A DNA stretch of 60,248 bases from Actinomycetes bacterium (GTDB taxonomy: Bacteria; Actinomycetota; JAHEXW01): positions 1 to 60,248 of the forward strand of contig JAHEXW010000010.1 in NCBI GenBank assembly GCA_023251915.1, given 5' to 3'. Positions 36,045 to 44,275 of the stretch are shown piece by piece. Numbering within the stretch: position 1 is the first letter of the stretch; each line of letters opens with the position of its first letter. The notes below the pieces were generated by a model. The model saw only the letters and a program-made list of their open reading frames with translations. It made no database searches and was not told the DNA's origin. The position numbers were made by a program, and so were the translations under genes.

Positions 36045-36488
36045 TCAAGCCGATGTTTCCGGCCGCAGTCGGCGGATGGCGGCGTCTAGCGCGAGATAAT
36101 AACTGTCCGGGCCGAAGCCGGCGATTTGACCGGCCGCGACCGGCGCAATGACAGAATCTTTGCGGAAGTCTTCCCGAGCGTAGATGTTTGAGAGATGCAC
36201 CTCGATGACCGGTTTCTTAATCGAGGCAATTGCGTCCCGAATGGCCACGCTGTAGTGGGTATAGGCGCCGGGATTAATGATGATAACGTCCGCGTCGGAC
36301 TGCTGGATGACGTCGACTATCTCGCCTTCATGATTTGACTGGAAAGTCGCCAAGTCGACGCCCGCCGCTTTGGCCTGCGCAGCCAAAGACGCGTTAATCT
36401 CGTCCAGAGAATTCTCTCCATAGACGTCGACCTCGCGCTGTCCTAGCATATTCAAGTTCGGGCCGTGGATTACCTGCACCTTAGCCAT
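36045..36488 (-). CDS. aroQ: 3-dehydroquinate dehydratase, type II
   Basis: Third step of the shikimate pathway; dodecameric type II enzyme of 147 residues. GPNLNMLGQRE, FQSNHEGEIVDVIQ, NPGAYTHYSVAIRDA and EVHLSNIYAREDFR are all characteristic; the active Tyr in the N-terminal segment is replaced in sequence context by VDVYG. ATG at 36488 has GGAGGA eight bases upstream, inside the aroB end; a TTG two codons earlier is less likely. It overlaps aroB by 8 bases. Confidence 0.95.
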   Translation of the reverse strand: MAKVQVIHGPNLNMLGQREVDVYGENSLDEINASLAAQAKAAGVDLATFQSNHEGEIVDVIQQSDADVIIINPGAYTHYSVAIRDAIASIKKPVIEVHLSNIYAREDFRKDSVIAPVAAGQIAGFGPDSYYLALDAAIRRLRPETSA

Positions 36489-37584
36489 TCGCAAACTCCT
36501 CCAGCGTCGACAGGATCAAATCTCGCGACACCGTCCGCACAACCGCCCGCCCAAAGTCTTCCAGGAGGACGAATGTGACCTCTCCGCCTTCATTCTTCTT
36601 GTCTAGTTCCATTATAGCGATAATCTCGGCAGCCTTTAATGCGGGCGGTCGTTCTGGCAAGACGGCTTGACGCAGTAATTCTTCCGTGGCGCGCACCAGT
36701 TCGGCGTCGCAAACGCCGGCTTTCTCGCTCAGCCGGGCGGCGAAAGCCATGCCTATGGAGACCGCTGCCCCGTGACCAAGCTGCGCATAATCGAGAGCTG
36801 TTTCCAGAGCGTGTCCCAACGTATGCCCATAATTCAGAATCGCTCGGCGGCCTGTTGTGTCCCGCGCGTCCGCCGCGACCACATCCGCTTTGAAACGAAC
36901 GGCCCTCTCTAGTAGCTCCGCTGTTAATTCCAGGTCACCGTCGATGACGCGGGTAATCCCGGTTCGCCAGGCGGCCAGGTACTCCCCGCCCTGCAACATG
37001 GCCGCTTTCAGCATTTCGGCGCGTCCTGCCGCCAGCTCGCGGTCCGGGAGCGTTGCCAGAAGATCCAGATCGCTTATTACCAGGCTCGGTTGATGAAAAG
37101 CTCCCACCAGATTCTTGCCGGCCGCCATGTCAACGGCGGTTTTGCCGCCGATACTGCTATCGGCCATCGCCAAAAGAGTCGTCGGAACGTTAATGAACGG
37201 CACGCCTCGCATATAGGTTGCGGCTGTGAAGCCTGCGACGTCTCCAATAACGCCCCCGCCGAACGCGATGATAGGATCGCTTCGGCCGGCTCCGCAGTCG
37301 GCCAGCGCTGTCAGAATAACGCCGGCCGTCTCGATCGTTTTGTAGGCTTCGCCGTCCGGGATGGAAATGAGATCAAAATCTATGCCGGCCCTGTCGAGGC
37401 TGTTGGTTAGTTGCGCCCCCGAGGTCTCCCAGACGATGTCGTTGGTGATGACGGTAACGCGGCGCGGGTTTAAAAGAGACGTCAGTTTGGTTCCAAGTTC
37501 GCCAAGTACGCCGGACCCGATGATTATCTCGTATGTGACCGCCGGTGACGCGGGTATGGTGACAACGACGCGCTTAGTAGCCAA
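36481..37584 (-). CDS. aroB: 3-dehydroquinate synthase
   Basis: Converts DAHP to 3-dehydroquinate with NAD and a divalent metal; 367 residues. GGGVIGDVAGFTAATYMRGV and PTTLLAMADSSIGGKTAVD are the NAD and metal-site blocks, and NYGHTLGHALE carries metal-binding His. No ATG exists near the expected N-terminus. The TTG at 37584, overlapping the aroK end by 11 bases, gives MATKRVVVTIPAS and is the best start; the open frame upstream lies inside aroK. It is followed by aroQ in the same operon. Confidence 0.93.
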   Translation of the reverse strand: MATKRVVVTIPASPAVTYEIIIGSGVLGELGTKLTSLLNPRRVTVITNDIVWETSGAQLTNSLDRAGIDFDLISIPDGEAYKTIETAGVILTALADCGAGRSDPIIAFGGGVIGDVAGFTAATYMRGVPFINVPTTLLAMADSSIGGKTAVDMAAGKNLVGAFHQPSLVISDLDLLATLPDRELAAGRAEMLKAAMLQGGEYLAAWRTGITRVIDGDLELTAELLERAVRFKADVVAADARDTTGRRAILNYGHTLGHALETALDYAQLGHGAAVSIGMAFAARLSEKAGVCDAELVRATEELLRQAVLPERPPALKAAEIIAIMELDKKNEGGEVTFVLLEDFGRAVVRTVSRDLILSTLEEFANG

Positions 37585-38089
37585 TCGCCTGGAATATCTC
37601 GTGTCGGACGTCTTCGAGGGGTTTGCCGGTCGTGTCGACAACCAAATCTGCCATTTGCCGATAAATCGGCTCCCGGCCGGCCAACAACGACCCAAGATCC
37701 TCAACGTTTTGCAAGCCCTCAGCCAGCGGCCGTCCCGTGCCCCCCGAGATGCGTTCTAGTAGCTCGGCCGCGCTGGCGGCTAGGTAAACGACAAAGCTGT
37801 TCTGTTTGAGATTGGCGACGTTCTCCTGCTTCTGGAGGGCGCCCCCGCCCGTTGCGATGACGGCGCCTCGTATTGACGCAATACCCGCAATCGCCTGGCT
37901 CTCCAGGTCCCGGAAGGCCGCTTCCCCAAGCGCATCAAAGATGGCTTCGACAGCCGCACCTGCCGTCTCTTCGACGATTACGTCCGTGTCAAAAAAAGGC
38001 CGATGGAGAACGGACGCCAGCTCTTTGCCGACAACTGTCTTTCCCGCGCCCATGAAACCGACCAGGACAATATTCCTCAGGTCGGTCAT
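37574..38089 (-). CDS. aroK: Shikimate kinase
   Basis: Phosphorylates shikimate with ATP; 171 residues, P-loop kinase. The Walker A motif is GFMGAGKT near the start, followed by the FFDTD substrate Asp and FRDLE, then ATGGGA. ATG at 38089 overlaps the aroC stop by four bases. aroK-aroB adjacency directly follows the pil genes through aroC. Confidence 0.96.
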   Translation of the reverse strand: MTDLRNIVLVGFMGAGKTVVGKELASVLHRPFFDTDVIVEETAGAAVEAIFDALGEAAFRDLESQAIAGIASIRGAVIATGGGALQKQENVANLKQNSFVVYLAASAAELLERISGGTGRPLAEGLQNVEDLGSLLAGREPIYRQMADLVVDTTGKPLEDVRHEIFQAIGY

Positions 38090-39237
38090 AGCCGGCTGTC
38101 CTTTTGATAAGCATCAAACGCCCGTTTCGTTTCATCCAGGTTGTCGCCGCCAAACTTAGCCAGGAGCGCGTTCGCCAGTTCGATAGCGACCACCGCTTCA
38201 CCAACGACCGAGGCGGCCGGCACGGCACAGACGTCTGACCTTTCGCTAATGGCTTCCGCTGGGGCTTTGGTAACAACATCCACGGTCATTAGGGGTTTCC
38301 CAAGTGTTGGAATCGGCTTCATAGCCGCGCTGACACGCAGCGTTCCGCCGTTCGTCATACCGGCTTCCAGTCCTCCGGCGCGGTTCGTCGAGCGGAAAAA
38401 CCCCTTGTCGGGGCTGTAAGATATCTCGTCATGGGCGGCGGAACCAAGCCGTTCGGCCAAGCGAAACCCGTCGCCGACTTCGACTCCCTTGATCGCCGGA
38501 ATACTCATCAACGCGCGCGCTAAAGCAGCGTCCAGACGTTTATCCCATTGCGTATAGGAACCCAAACCCACCGGCATGCCAAATGCGGCTACCTCGAACA
38601 CGCCGCCCAGTGTCTCTCCGGCGGCGCCGGCCTCGTCTATTGCAGCCTGCATGCCGCTTGCCGCGTCTTCATCTAAGCAGCGGACCGGCGATTTATCTGC
38701 GTCCAAGCCCTGGCCGGGGACCGCAACGCCCTTGTCCGTCGATGCGGCCCCTATGCTCAAGACGGCGCTTTCTACGGTGACGTTAAACTCAGCCAGCAGC
38801 CGTTTGGCAACCGCGCCAACTGCGACGCGGGCCGCTGTCTCGCGCGCGCTGGCGCGCTCCAGCACGTCTCTGACGTCACCAAAGCCATACTTTATTAAGC
38901 CCGATAAGTCGGCGTGTCCGGGACGCGGTTTGGTCAGAATGGCGTCTGCCGGGGGAGCCGTCTCGACGTCCATTATCTCGGTCCAATTCGGCCAGTCTTT
39001 ATTGGTGATGATGAGGGAGATGGGGCTGCCGAGCGTGCGCCCGCCGCGAACACCGCTGGCGATATCGACCGCGTCGCGTTCTATAGCCATCCGGCCGCCG
39101 CGTCCGTACCCGAGCTGCCGTCGCGCCAAATCCTTGTCGATGTCGGCTTTGACGAGCGGCATATTCGACGGCACGCCATCAATGAGTGCTACCAGCGCCA
39201 AACCATGCGATTCACCGCCGGTGAGAAATCTCAACAC
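38086..39237 (-). CDS. aroC: Chorismate synthase
   Basis: Makes chorismate from EPSP using reduced FMN; 383 residues. GGESHG at the N-terminus, RRQLGYGRGGRM, RPGHADLSG and RASARETAARVAVGAVAK are the family signatures. The NRAGGLEAGMTNG block is near the end. It starts 7 bases after the pilus lipoprotein gene stop. A long open frame on the opposite strand (38576-39631) is a shadow of this gene. Confidence 0.97.
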   Translation of the reverse strand: MLRFLTGGESHGLALVALIDGVPSNMPLVKADIDKDLARRQLGYGRGGRMAIERDAVDIASGVRGGRTLGSPISLIITNKDWPNWTEIMDVETAPPADAILTKPRPGHADLSGLIKYGFGDVRDVLERASARETAARVAVGAVAKRLLAEFNVTVESAVLSIGAASTDKGVAVPGQGLDADKSPVRCLDEDAASGMQAAIDEAGAAGETLGGVFEVAAFGMPVGLGSYTQWDKRLDAALARALMSIPAIKGVEVGDGFRLAERLGSAAHDEISYSPDKGFFRSTNRAGGLEAGMTNGGTLRVSAAMKPIPTLGKPLMTVDVVTKAPAEAISERSDVCAVPAASVVGEAVVAIELANALLAKFGGDNLDETKRAFDAYQKDSRL

Positions 39238-39244
39238 AGCCGCC

Positions 39245-39763
39245 TCACTTTACGCTTATGGTTTCGCCCAGATACAGGGTGTATTGGTTGTCTCCGTACA
39301 GGATCGTGACGCTCCCGGTGCCGATTGTGAGCACTTTATACGAGCCGGCGAAGGTGTCTCCCGCCTTCAGGTCAGTGTAATCTGTGCCACCCGTGTTTAT
39401 CGTGGCCAGACCGTTGGATATGGCAATCAACTTGACCTGAGTCTGCGCGGTCGTGGTTGTTGTCGTGGTGCCGCCGCCGGCGGCCGTCCCGGTAGTTGTT
39501 GTCGTCGTCGTGACAGTCCGGGTCGTCGCGCCGGGTCCGTAAAGCGGCTGGAACGGATCCTTATTTTCGTAAATCTCGTAACCCTCGATCTTGCCCGCCG
39601 CGACGGTTGTCTTGGAAGAAGTGCCCGTTGACGTTGTCGCTGGAGCCGCTTCTTTTTGGAATTCCCCGGTTGTCGTGGCGGTTCCGCAGCCGGCAATCAT
39701 AAAGCAGGCTAGCAGCAGCATTGCGGCGCGCGCGAACACAATACGTCTTTGTCGCGTTCTCAT
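39245..39763 (-). CDS. PilP-like pilus lipoprotein
   Basis: 172 residues. The signal peptide (1-25) ends in the lipobox IAGC with Cys26, so it is a probable membrane-anchored lipoprotein facing outward. A Thr/Gly-rich linker (about 76-110, with runs of 6-8 Thr) joins a short DPFQPLYG motif to a C-terminal beta domain (about 110-172, LIAISNGLATIN...GDNQYTLYLGETI). The DPF motif plus beta domain and the position after pilO fit a PilP-type inner-membrane lipoprotein of type IV pili, but similarity is structural, not close. It overlaps pilO by 4 bases. Confidence 0.7.
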   Translation of the reverse strand: MRTRQRRIVFARAAMLLLACFMIAGCGTATTTGEFQKEAAPATTSTGTSSKTTVAAGKIEGYEIYENKDPFQPLYGPGATTRTVTTTTTTTGTAAGGGTTTTTTTAQTQVKLIAISNGLATINTGGTDYTDLKAGDTFAGSYKVLTIGTGSVTILYGDNQYTLYLGETISVK

Positions 39764-40440
39764 GGTGTACCCCCGCTCGTCGCCGTTCCGCCGGTACCGC
39801 TGGTTCCGGCCGCGCCGGTAGCCGCGCTGGTCGCGCCCGTTGTCGCGCCCGTCGTCGTTGTCGCTGCGCCGGTTGTGCCTGTTGACGCCGCGACCCCCGG
39901 CGTTGATATGAACGCAAGCGCCGAAATCTTAGCTTCGATGTTCGGCAGACCCTGCTTTCCTTCCTTTATTTCGATGCCGGTGATGTTGATAACGCGCGGC
40001 AGTTTTTCGACACGGTAAATGAAGTCGAGCATCGAGAAGAAATACCCATTTAGCTGAATCTCGATCGGGATCTGCGCGTAATCGGTCTTTTGGATGACGG
40101 CGCTCGGTTTGATCGAAAGCAGGCCTGTCCCTGATTTGACAGAAATATCTTGCATTTGAATGATGAGGGCCGGTAGCTCCGCTTCTTCGGGCGCTTTGCG
40201 GTCAACGCGCAGCAGGTCCGATTCCGTTTTCCGGCTTGTCTTCTTTAACTCCTCAAGCTGCCCGTAAGTAGCCTTGGCGGCGTTTAGCTCGGTCAGCGCA
40301 TTCTGTTCTTGCACGCCTAACGAGCCTAGCTTGAGTATCTGCGGCACGACGAGTAACGCGATAACCAGTCCGGCTAATACGGCTAGCGCGGCGCCGACGG
40401 CGATTATCTGTTGGCGGGCGGTAAGTTTGGGTAATTTCAC
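39760..40440 (-). CDS. pilO: Type IV pilus assembly protein PilO
   Basis: 226 residues: a short cytoplasmic N-terminus, one membrane helix (about 13-34), a coiled coil (40-75) and a ferredoxin-like domain (to about 175), where YFFSMLDFIYRVEKLPRVINIT resembles PilO. The last 45 residues are almost entirely Ala/Thr/Gly/Ser. PilO pairs with PilN in the inner-membrane alignment complex of the pilus. Start and stop overlap pilN and pilP genes by four bases each. Confidence 0.88.
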   Translation of the reverse strand: MKLPKLTARQQIIAVGAALAVLAGLVIALLVVPQILKLGSLGVQEQNALTELNAAKATYGQLEELKKTSRKTESDLLRVDRKAPEEAELPALIIQMQDISVKSGTGLLSIKPSAVIQKTDYAQIPIEIQLNGYFFSMLDFIYRVEKLPRVINITGIEIKEGKQGLPNIEAKISALAFISTPGVAASTGTTGAATTTTGATTGATSAATGAAGTSGTGGTATSGGTP

Positions 40441-41111
40441 GGCGTCGTCGTCCCTTTGCTGTCGGTGAATTTGGCCAACTTAACCGTCGTTTGAAATTCG
40501 ATTACGTTGACGGCGCTGGCGGCCGGCGTGGTTCCGGTCGTGCCGGCGGTTGCCGTCCCGCTGGCCGAGACCGCCTGCTCAGTCGCGTAATCCAGCCAGA
40601 CGCTGCGGAACTGGTTGATCTCACCCAAATGCACCAACCACCTGGCCACGGCGGCATGGTCAAAGGCGTCGCCGATTATGGTGATCGGCGGTGCCGGCGC
40701 TTTGTTGGAGGCACCTGCCGCCTGCTCTTTTGCCGCTAGAATCGGGGCGATATCGATCTTAACGCTCTTCAGCCAGATATCGTTCGGCACAACCATGCTG
40801 ATGTCATTCAGTATGCTGGACCACTGCACCTGGTCGGTCGTCACAGTGTCGATTATCTTCTGTCTTTCGTCCAATACTTTCTTGCGTTCGTCGTAGGATT
40901 TAAGTTTTGATATATAGGCCTGCACCTGGGTGTTCTGAGCTTTGATCTTGTCGACCCGGTCTGTCGCCAGGATTATCTGTCCCAAAGTCAGCAGATAGAT
41001 TATTATCAGGACGCCGAAAACAACTCCGGCCCCAATGGCCATCAAGCTGATGACCCGTCGGGCTTGGTGCTTCTCAACTAGTTCCGGTGGGATTAGGTCG
41101 ATGCGCGTCAT
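40437..41111 (-). CDS. pilN: Type IV pilus assembly protein PilN
   Basis: 224 residues. The N-terminal IDLIPPEL motif, which in PilN docks into PilM, precedes a membrane helix (about 22-46), a coiled coil (50-85) and a periplasm-side-type domain with VVPNDIWLKSVKID and the GDAFDHAAVARWLVHL block. An Ala/Thr/Ser/Gly-rich insert (about 182-203) resembles the tails of PilO and the PilP-like protein. Four-base overlaps with pilM and pilO show tight coupling. Confidence 0.9.
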   Translation of the reverse strand: MTRIDLIPPELVEKHQARRVISLMAIGAGVVFGVLIIIYLLTLGQIILATDRVDKIKAQNTQVQAYISKLKSYDERKKVLDERQKIIDTVTTDQVQWSSILNDISMVVPNDIWLKSVKIDIAPILAAKEQAAGASNKAPAPPITIIGDAFDHAAVARWLVHLGEINQFRSVWLDYATEQAVSASGTATAGTTGTTPAASAVNVIEFQTTVKLAKFTDSKGTTTP

Positions 41112-42238
41112 TTTTCCGTCCCCCGCAACGCCAATCCGATGGGTACCGACAAAGCGGGCGCGATGTCTGCGAATTCCGCCTCGCTAAGCTGCATCTTGCC
41201 TACCTTGACGTTTTGCAACGGCTCGCCGTCGCGCACAGTGACCTGCAATGTTTTCTCTAATTCTTCTTTGAGGCCATTGATCTTCGCACCGCGTCCACTG
41301 ATGACAATCGACGCCGGCGCCCGGCACCCGGTCTGGTCCAGGCAATAGTCGATAGATCTCCTGATCTCACGGACGAATGACCCGATGCGGCTGTGCAAGA
41401 TCTCATCGGCTTTTTGCCGTAGTTCTCTTTTGCCCTCCGCGGACGTGCCGCTACCGACGGGATCGGCCTCGGACAAACTGATTTTCAGTTCCTCTGCTTC
41501 CGCTTCGGAAATGCTAAGGTTCTCGGCGATGGCCCGGGTGAAATCATTCCCCCCGAACAACAGGATGCGTACGAAATACGGCAGCCCTTCTTCCACGATT
41601 ATCATATTGCTTACGCCGGCGCCGACGTTCAAGAGACACGTAGTCTCCATGGCCAAGCGAGATTCTTCCTCGGATGGAAAGGCTGGCAGATTCGGGATCA
41701 AGGAACGCATCATCGCAAAGGACTTTACGTCAATCGACTTTGGGTACAGCCCCGCTCCGGCCAGAGCCTCGACGTATCCTTGGATCATGTCCCGTTGGGC
41801 CGCAACGAGCAAGACTTTCATGTTTTGCTCGTCTTCCTTTACCGCGTATTCCTTAAGAATCTCGAAATCGATTATCGTGTCTTCAACCGGCATGGGGATA
41901 TAGTCGGCTGCCTGGAAACGAATGGCCCCTTTGAGCTCTTCCTCGTTCATCTTTGGCATATCGATGACACGGACGATTACCTTTTGGTTCGCCACGCCGA
42001 CCGTGATATTGTCTTTTGAAAACCCGTTCTTGCTCCACAAATCTTTTAGGATGGCGGATACGGCCTTAATGTCGGCCAGCTCGCCGTCAACAACGAGATT
42101 CTCCGGGATGCGGACGATGCCGACCTTGTTTAAGACGGGGGGTAGCTTTCCCAGCGCCAGCTCGGCAACCCGGATGCTGCGCGTCCCGATGTCCACGCCA
42201 ACCGCATGGGTCGGTTTACCGAAAGAGAGAAATGCCAC
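41108..42238 (-). CDS. pilM: Type IV pilus assembly ATPase-fold protein PilM
   Basis: 376 residues, cytoplasmic, actin-like fold. The first phosphate loop is GVDIGTRSIRVAEL, followed by QAADYIPMP and a second phosphate region NVGAGVSNMIIVEEG, with VISGRGAKINGL as the adenosine motif. It binds the N-terminus of PilN and links the pilus complex to cytoplasmic parts. It begins one base after the HTH gene. The pilus motor, secretin and pilin genes are not in this window. Confidence 0.94.
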   Translation of the reverse strand: MAFLSFGKPTHAVGVDIGTRSIRVAELALGKLPPVLNKVGIVRIPENLVVDGELADIKAVSAILKDLWSKNGFSKDNITVGVANQKVIVRVIDMPKMNEEELKGAIRFQAADYIPMPVEDTIIDFEILKEYAVKEDEQNMKVLLVAAQRDMIQGYVEALAGAGLYPKSIDVKSFAMMRSLIPNLPAFPSEEESRLAMETTCLLNVGAGVSNMIIVEEGLPYFVRILLFGGNDFTRAIAENLSISEAEAEELKISLSEADPVGSGTSAEGKRELRQKADEILHSRIGSFVREIRRSIDYCLDQTGCRAPASIVISGRGAKINGLKEELEKTLQVTVRDGEPLQNVKVGKMQLSEAEFADIAPALSVPIGLALRGTEK

Positions 42239-42239
42239 C

Positions 42240-42422
42240 CTAACCTCCGCGGACGGGGGTTGATTCCTTGGACAGATACCGGTCGACCGCCTGGGTCTTT
42301 ATGCGGTAACCTCGCCCGACGCGCACGGCGGGCAGCTGGCCTACTTTGATCAACCTGTAGACCGTCATTTTCGAAACGCGTAGGTGTGTTGCTACCTCCG
42401 ACACCGTCATCAGTGTCTTCAT
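42240..42422 (-). CDS. Excisionase-family HTH DNA-binding protein
   Basis: 60 residues, almost entirely one helix-turn-helix of the MerR/excisionase type: LMTVSEVATHLRVSKMTVYRLIKVGQLPAVRVGRGYRI. It has no partner integrase here, so it is more likely a small regulator than a phage excisionase. It is the first gene of the pil-aro operon, one base before pilM. ATG at 42422 with GAGGTGG five bases ahead. It lies just downstream of a region with repeated TAACAT motifs and a perfect palindrome, which it could bind; that is an inference. Confidence 0.9.
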   Translation of the reverse strand: MKTLMTVSEVATHLRVSKMTVYRLIKVGQLPAVRVGRGYRIKTQAVDRYLSKESTPVRGG

Positions 42423-42465
42423 TTACGCCACCTCAAGCTTTTGCCTGCTCAAACTATCGTTTTGA

Positions 42466-42495
42466 ATATTATCAATAATTAACATTAGTTGTCAA
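42466..42495 (-). promoter_or_regulatory. Promoter of the HTH-pil-aro operon
   Basis: Minus-strand -35 TTGACA (42490-42495, consensus), 18-base spacer, -10 TAATAT (42466-42471); GATAAT with a 16-base spacer is an alternative reading. Predicted start is near 42459, about 37 bases before the HTH gene. One TAACAT repeat lies within the spacer. Confidence 0.7.
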
Positions 42496-42544
42496 ACGTA
42501 GACAGCACTTAACATCCGTTAACTTAAGTTAACATCTGTAACAT
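42479..42544. promoter_or_regulatory. Operator-like TAACAT repeat array with palindrome
   Basis: TTAACAT occurs at 42479-42485, 42509-42515 and 42529-42535, with a TAACAT at 42539-42544. The first three start 30 and 20 bases apart, close to whole helical turns. The 16-bp perfect palindrome GTTAACTTAAGTTAAC spans 42518-42533. The array covers and precedes the pil promoter and lies between divergent operons. No gene lies in the whole gap 42423-42652. Confidence 0.55.
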
Positions 42545-42565
42545 CGGTTACGGGCGCGCTCTACT

Positions 42566-42581
42566 TGAGCTAAATACCTAG
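42566..42581. promoter_or_regulatory. CTAGGTA-like site upstream of korA
   Basis: TGAGCTAAATACCTAG matches an ideal CTAGGTAAATACCTAG at 13 of 16 positions. It lies 71-87 bases before the korA GTG. It shares TAAATACCT with the site at 26691-26706. A plus-strand promoter between this site and korA was not confidently found. Confidence 0.4.
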
Positions 42582-42652
42582 GGTTTTTACTTGTTGTCTT
42601 TCCTCCGCCCGAGGGCGACAATGGGCAGTAATCGAGTAGAAAGGCGCACTTT

Positions 42653-44275
42653 GTGAAAGAGTTTTCCATTCTGATCGGCGGCAAAGCGGGAGACGGCATT
42701 GACCGAGCGGGGGTCGTCATTAACAACCTCCTGAACCCACTTGGCTATTATCAGTACGTTTATCGCGAATACCCGTCTATTATCCGCGGCGGTCACACGT
42801 TTTCGATTATCCGGGCGGCGTCGGAGAAGGTCTCGTGCCATCGTAACCAGGTCGACATCGTCATCGCGATGAATCCCGAGACGATTGCTGTCCACGCCGG
42901 GCGACTGCGGCCGGGCGGAGCGCTCCTGTACGATTCGGACACTCAAGGCGGACCGGAACCTGAGGTCCCGCCGGGCGTTACGGTTCAACCTATCCCTCTC
43001 GCTGCAATCCTGGAAACCGAGGCGGCCCCGCCGATCACTCGCAACTCGATCATGATCGGCGCGCTGGCTCGGGCGATCGGGCTCGATTGGGAAGCCGCCG
43101 CCGACGTCTTGACACGAAAGATGCCCAAGGCCCTGCAGGAGAACCTGGCTGTGGCGCGCCGCGGCTACGACGCCGCCTCCCCCGTCTTTACCGCCGCCAA
43201 CTTAGATAGGGACGGTCTGCCGGTGCTCACGGGCAACGAGGCTCTGGGGATGGGATTAATTCAGGGTGGTTTAGACACCTATATCGCCTATCCCATGACT
43301 CCAACATCGAGCATTCTGCACTTCCTGGCGAAAGCGGCGTCGGAGTTCGGCCTCAAAGTGGTTCATCCGGAAAGTGAGATCGGGGTTATTCTGATGGCGC
43401 TGGGCGCGTCCTACACCGGCGCCAAAGCGGCAGTCGGCACGTCGGGTGGCGGTTTCTGCCTGATGACTGAGGGTTTTACATTCGCGGCGATGGCGGAATT
43501 GCCGCTCGTCGTTGTGCTCGGTATGCGGCCCGGGCCCTCCACGGGACTGCCGACTTACAGTTCGCAGACTGAGCTGGGTTTCGCGCTCAATGCCGGCCAA
43601 GGCGAGTTTGCCCGGCTGGTAATCGCGCCGGGCGACGCCGAGGAGTCATTCTACTGGGCGCAGATTGCGCTTAACATGGCCGCCAAGTACCGGTTGCCGG
43701 CCATTCTATTGACCGATAAGAATGGGGGCGAAGGCGCCTACAGCTTCGACGTGGACCTCTCGCCCGTCGTCGACCGTTTCGTTCCCCCCGCCCGCGATTG
43801 GTCGAAGGTCTTTAAGATCGACAGCTACGAGCACGACGAATTCGGGATCACCACCGAGGATCCGGTTATTACTAAACAGATGCAAGACAAGCGTCTTGGC
43901 AAAATCAGTCCTCTGTCCGGCGACCTGGACGCCTTTGAAACCGTCCGAGTTTATGGCGACCCGGACGCCACGACCGCCCTGGTTTGCTGGGGCTCTAACA
44001 AAGGCGTCTGCGTCGAGGCCGCCGCCGCGTTCGGCTGGCGGGTCGTCCAACCGATAGTAATGGCGCCGTTCCCGGCCGCGCGATTCGCGAAAGCGATGGC
44101 CGGCGTTGAGCGGACCATGATCGTTGAAAATAACGCGACCGGACAACTGAAGGGGTTGCTGAAAATGAACGACTGGCCTGCCGATGATTTCGTGTCTAAA
44201 TATGACGGGCGGGCCTTCGGCCTGGAAGAACTGACGGCGGCGCTGACCAAAGCCGCAGATAGGCGGCCAGCATGA
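42653..44275 (+). CDS. korA: 2-oxoacid:ferredoxin oxidoreductase, fused gamma-alpha subunit
   Basis: 540 residues. The N-terminal gamma domain (1-175, IGGKAGDGIDRAG, REYPSIIRGGHTF) is fused to the alpha domain (185-540, with GNEALGMGLIQGG, YPMTPTSSI, HPESEIGVILMALGASYTGAKAA and TSGGGF). This KorA-like layout catalyses CoA-dependent oxidative decarboxylation of 2-oxoacids with KorB, passing electrons to ferredoxin. The substrate (2-oxoglutarate, pyruvate or branched-chain acids) is not decidable by eye. GTG start at 42653 with GAAAGG eight bases ahead. It is the first gene of a rightward operon and overlaps korB by four bases. Confidence 0.93.
   Translation: MKEFSILIGGKAGDGIDRAGVVINNLLNPLGYYQYVYREYPSIIRGGHTFSIIRAASEKVSCHRNQVDIVIAMNPETIAVHAGRLRPGGALLYDSDTQGGPEPEVPPGVTVQPIPLAAILETEAAPPITRNSIMIGALARAIGLDWEAAADVLTRKMPKALQENLAVARRGYDAASPVFTAANLDRDGLPVLTGNEALGMGLIQGGLDTYIAYPMTPTSSILHFLAKAASEFGLKVVHPESEIGVILMALGASYTGAKAAVGTSGGGFCLMTEGFTFAAMAELPLVVVLGMRPGPSTGLPTYSSQTELGFALNAGQGEFARLVIAPGDAEESFYWAQIALNMAAKYRLPAILLTDKNGGEGAYSFDVDLSPVVDRFVPPARDWSKVFKIDSYEHDEFGITTEDPVITKQMQDKRLGKISPLSGDLDAFETVRVYGDPDATTALVCWGSNKGVCVEAAAAFGWRVVQPIVMAPFPAARFAKAMAGVERTMIVENNATGQLKGLLKMNDWPADDFVSKYDGRAFGLEELTAALTKAADRRPA

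Noticed and set aside
38576-39631. 351-codon open frame on the plus strand
   Set aside because: Lies opposite aroC and the pilus lipoprotein gene, has no ribosome site or family motifs, and results from GC-rich codons of the real genes.
42240-42422. Remnant prophage suggested by an excisionase-like gene
   Set aside because: No integrase, attachment site or other phage gene is nearby, and the gene is tightly joined to pilM.
42545-42652. Sigma-70 promoter for korA
   Set aside because: Candidate pairs such as TTGAGC with TACTTG or TTACGG with TAAATA match consensus poorly, so none was annotated.
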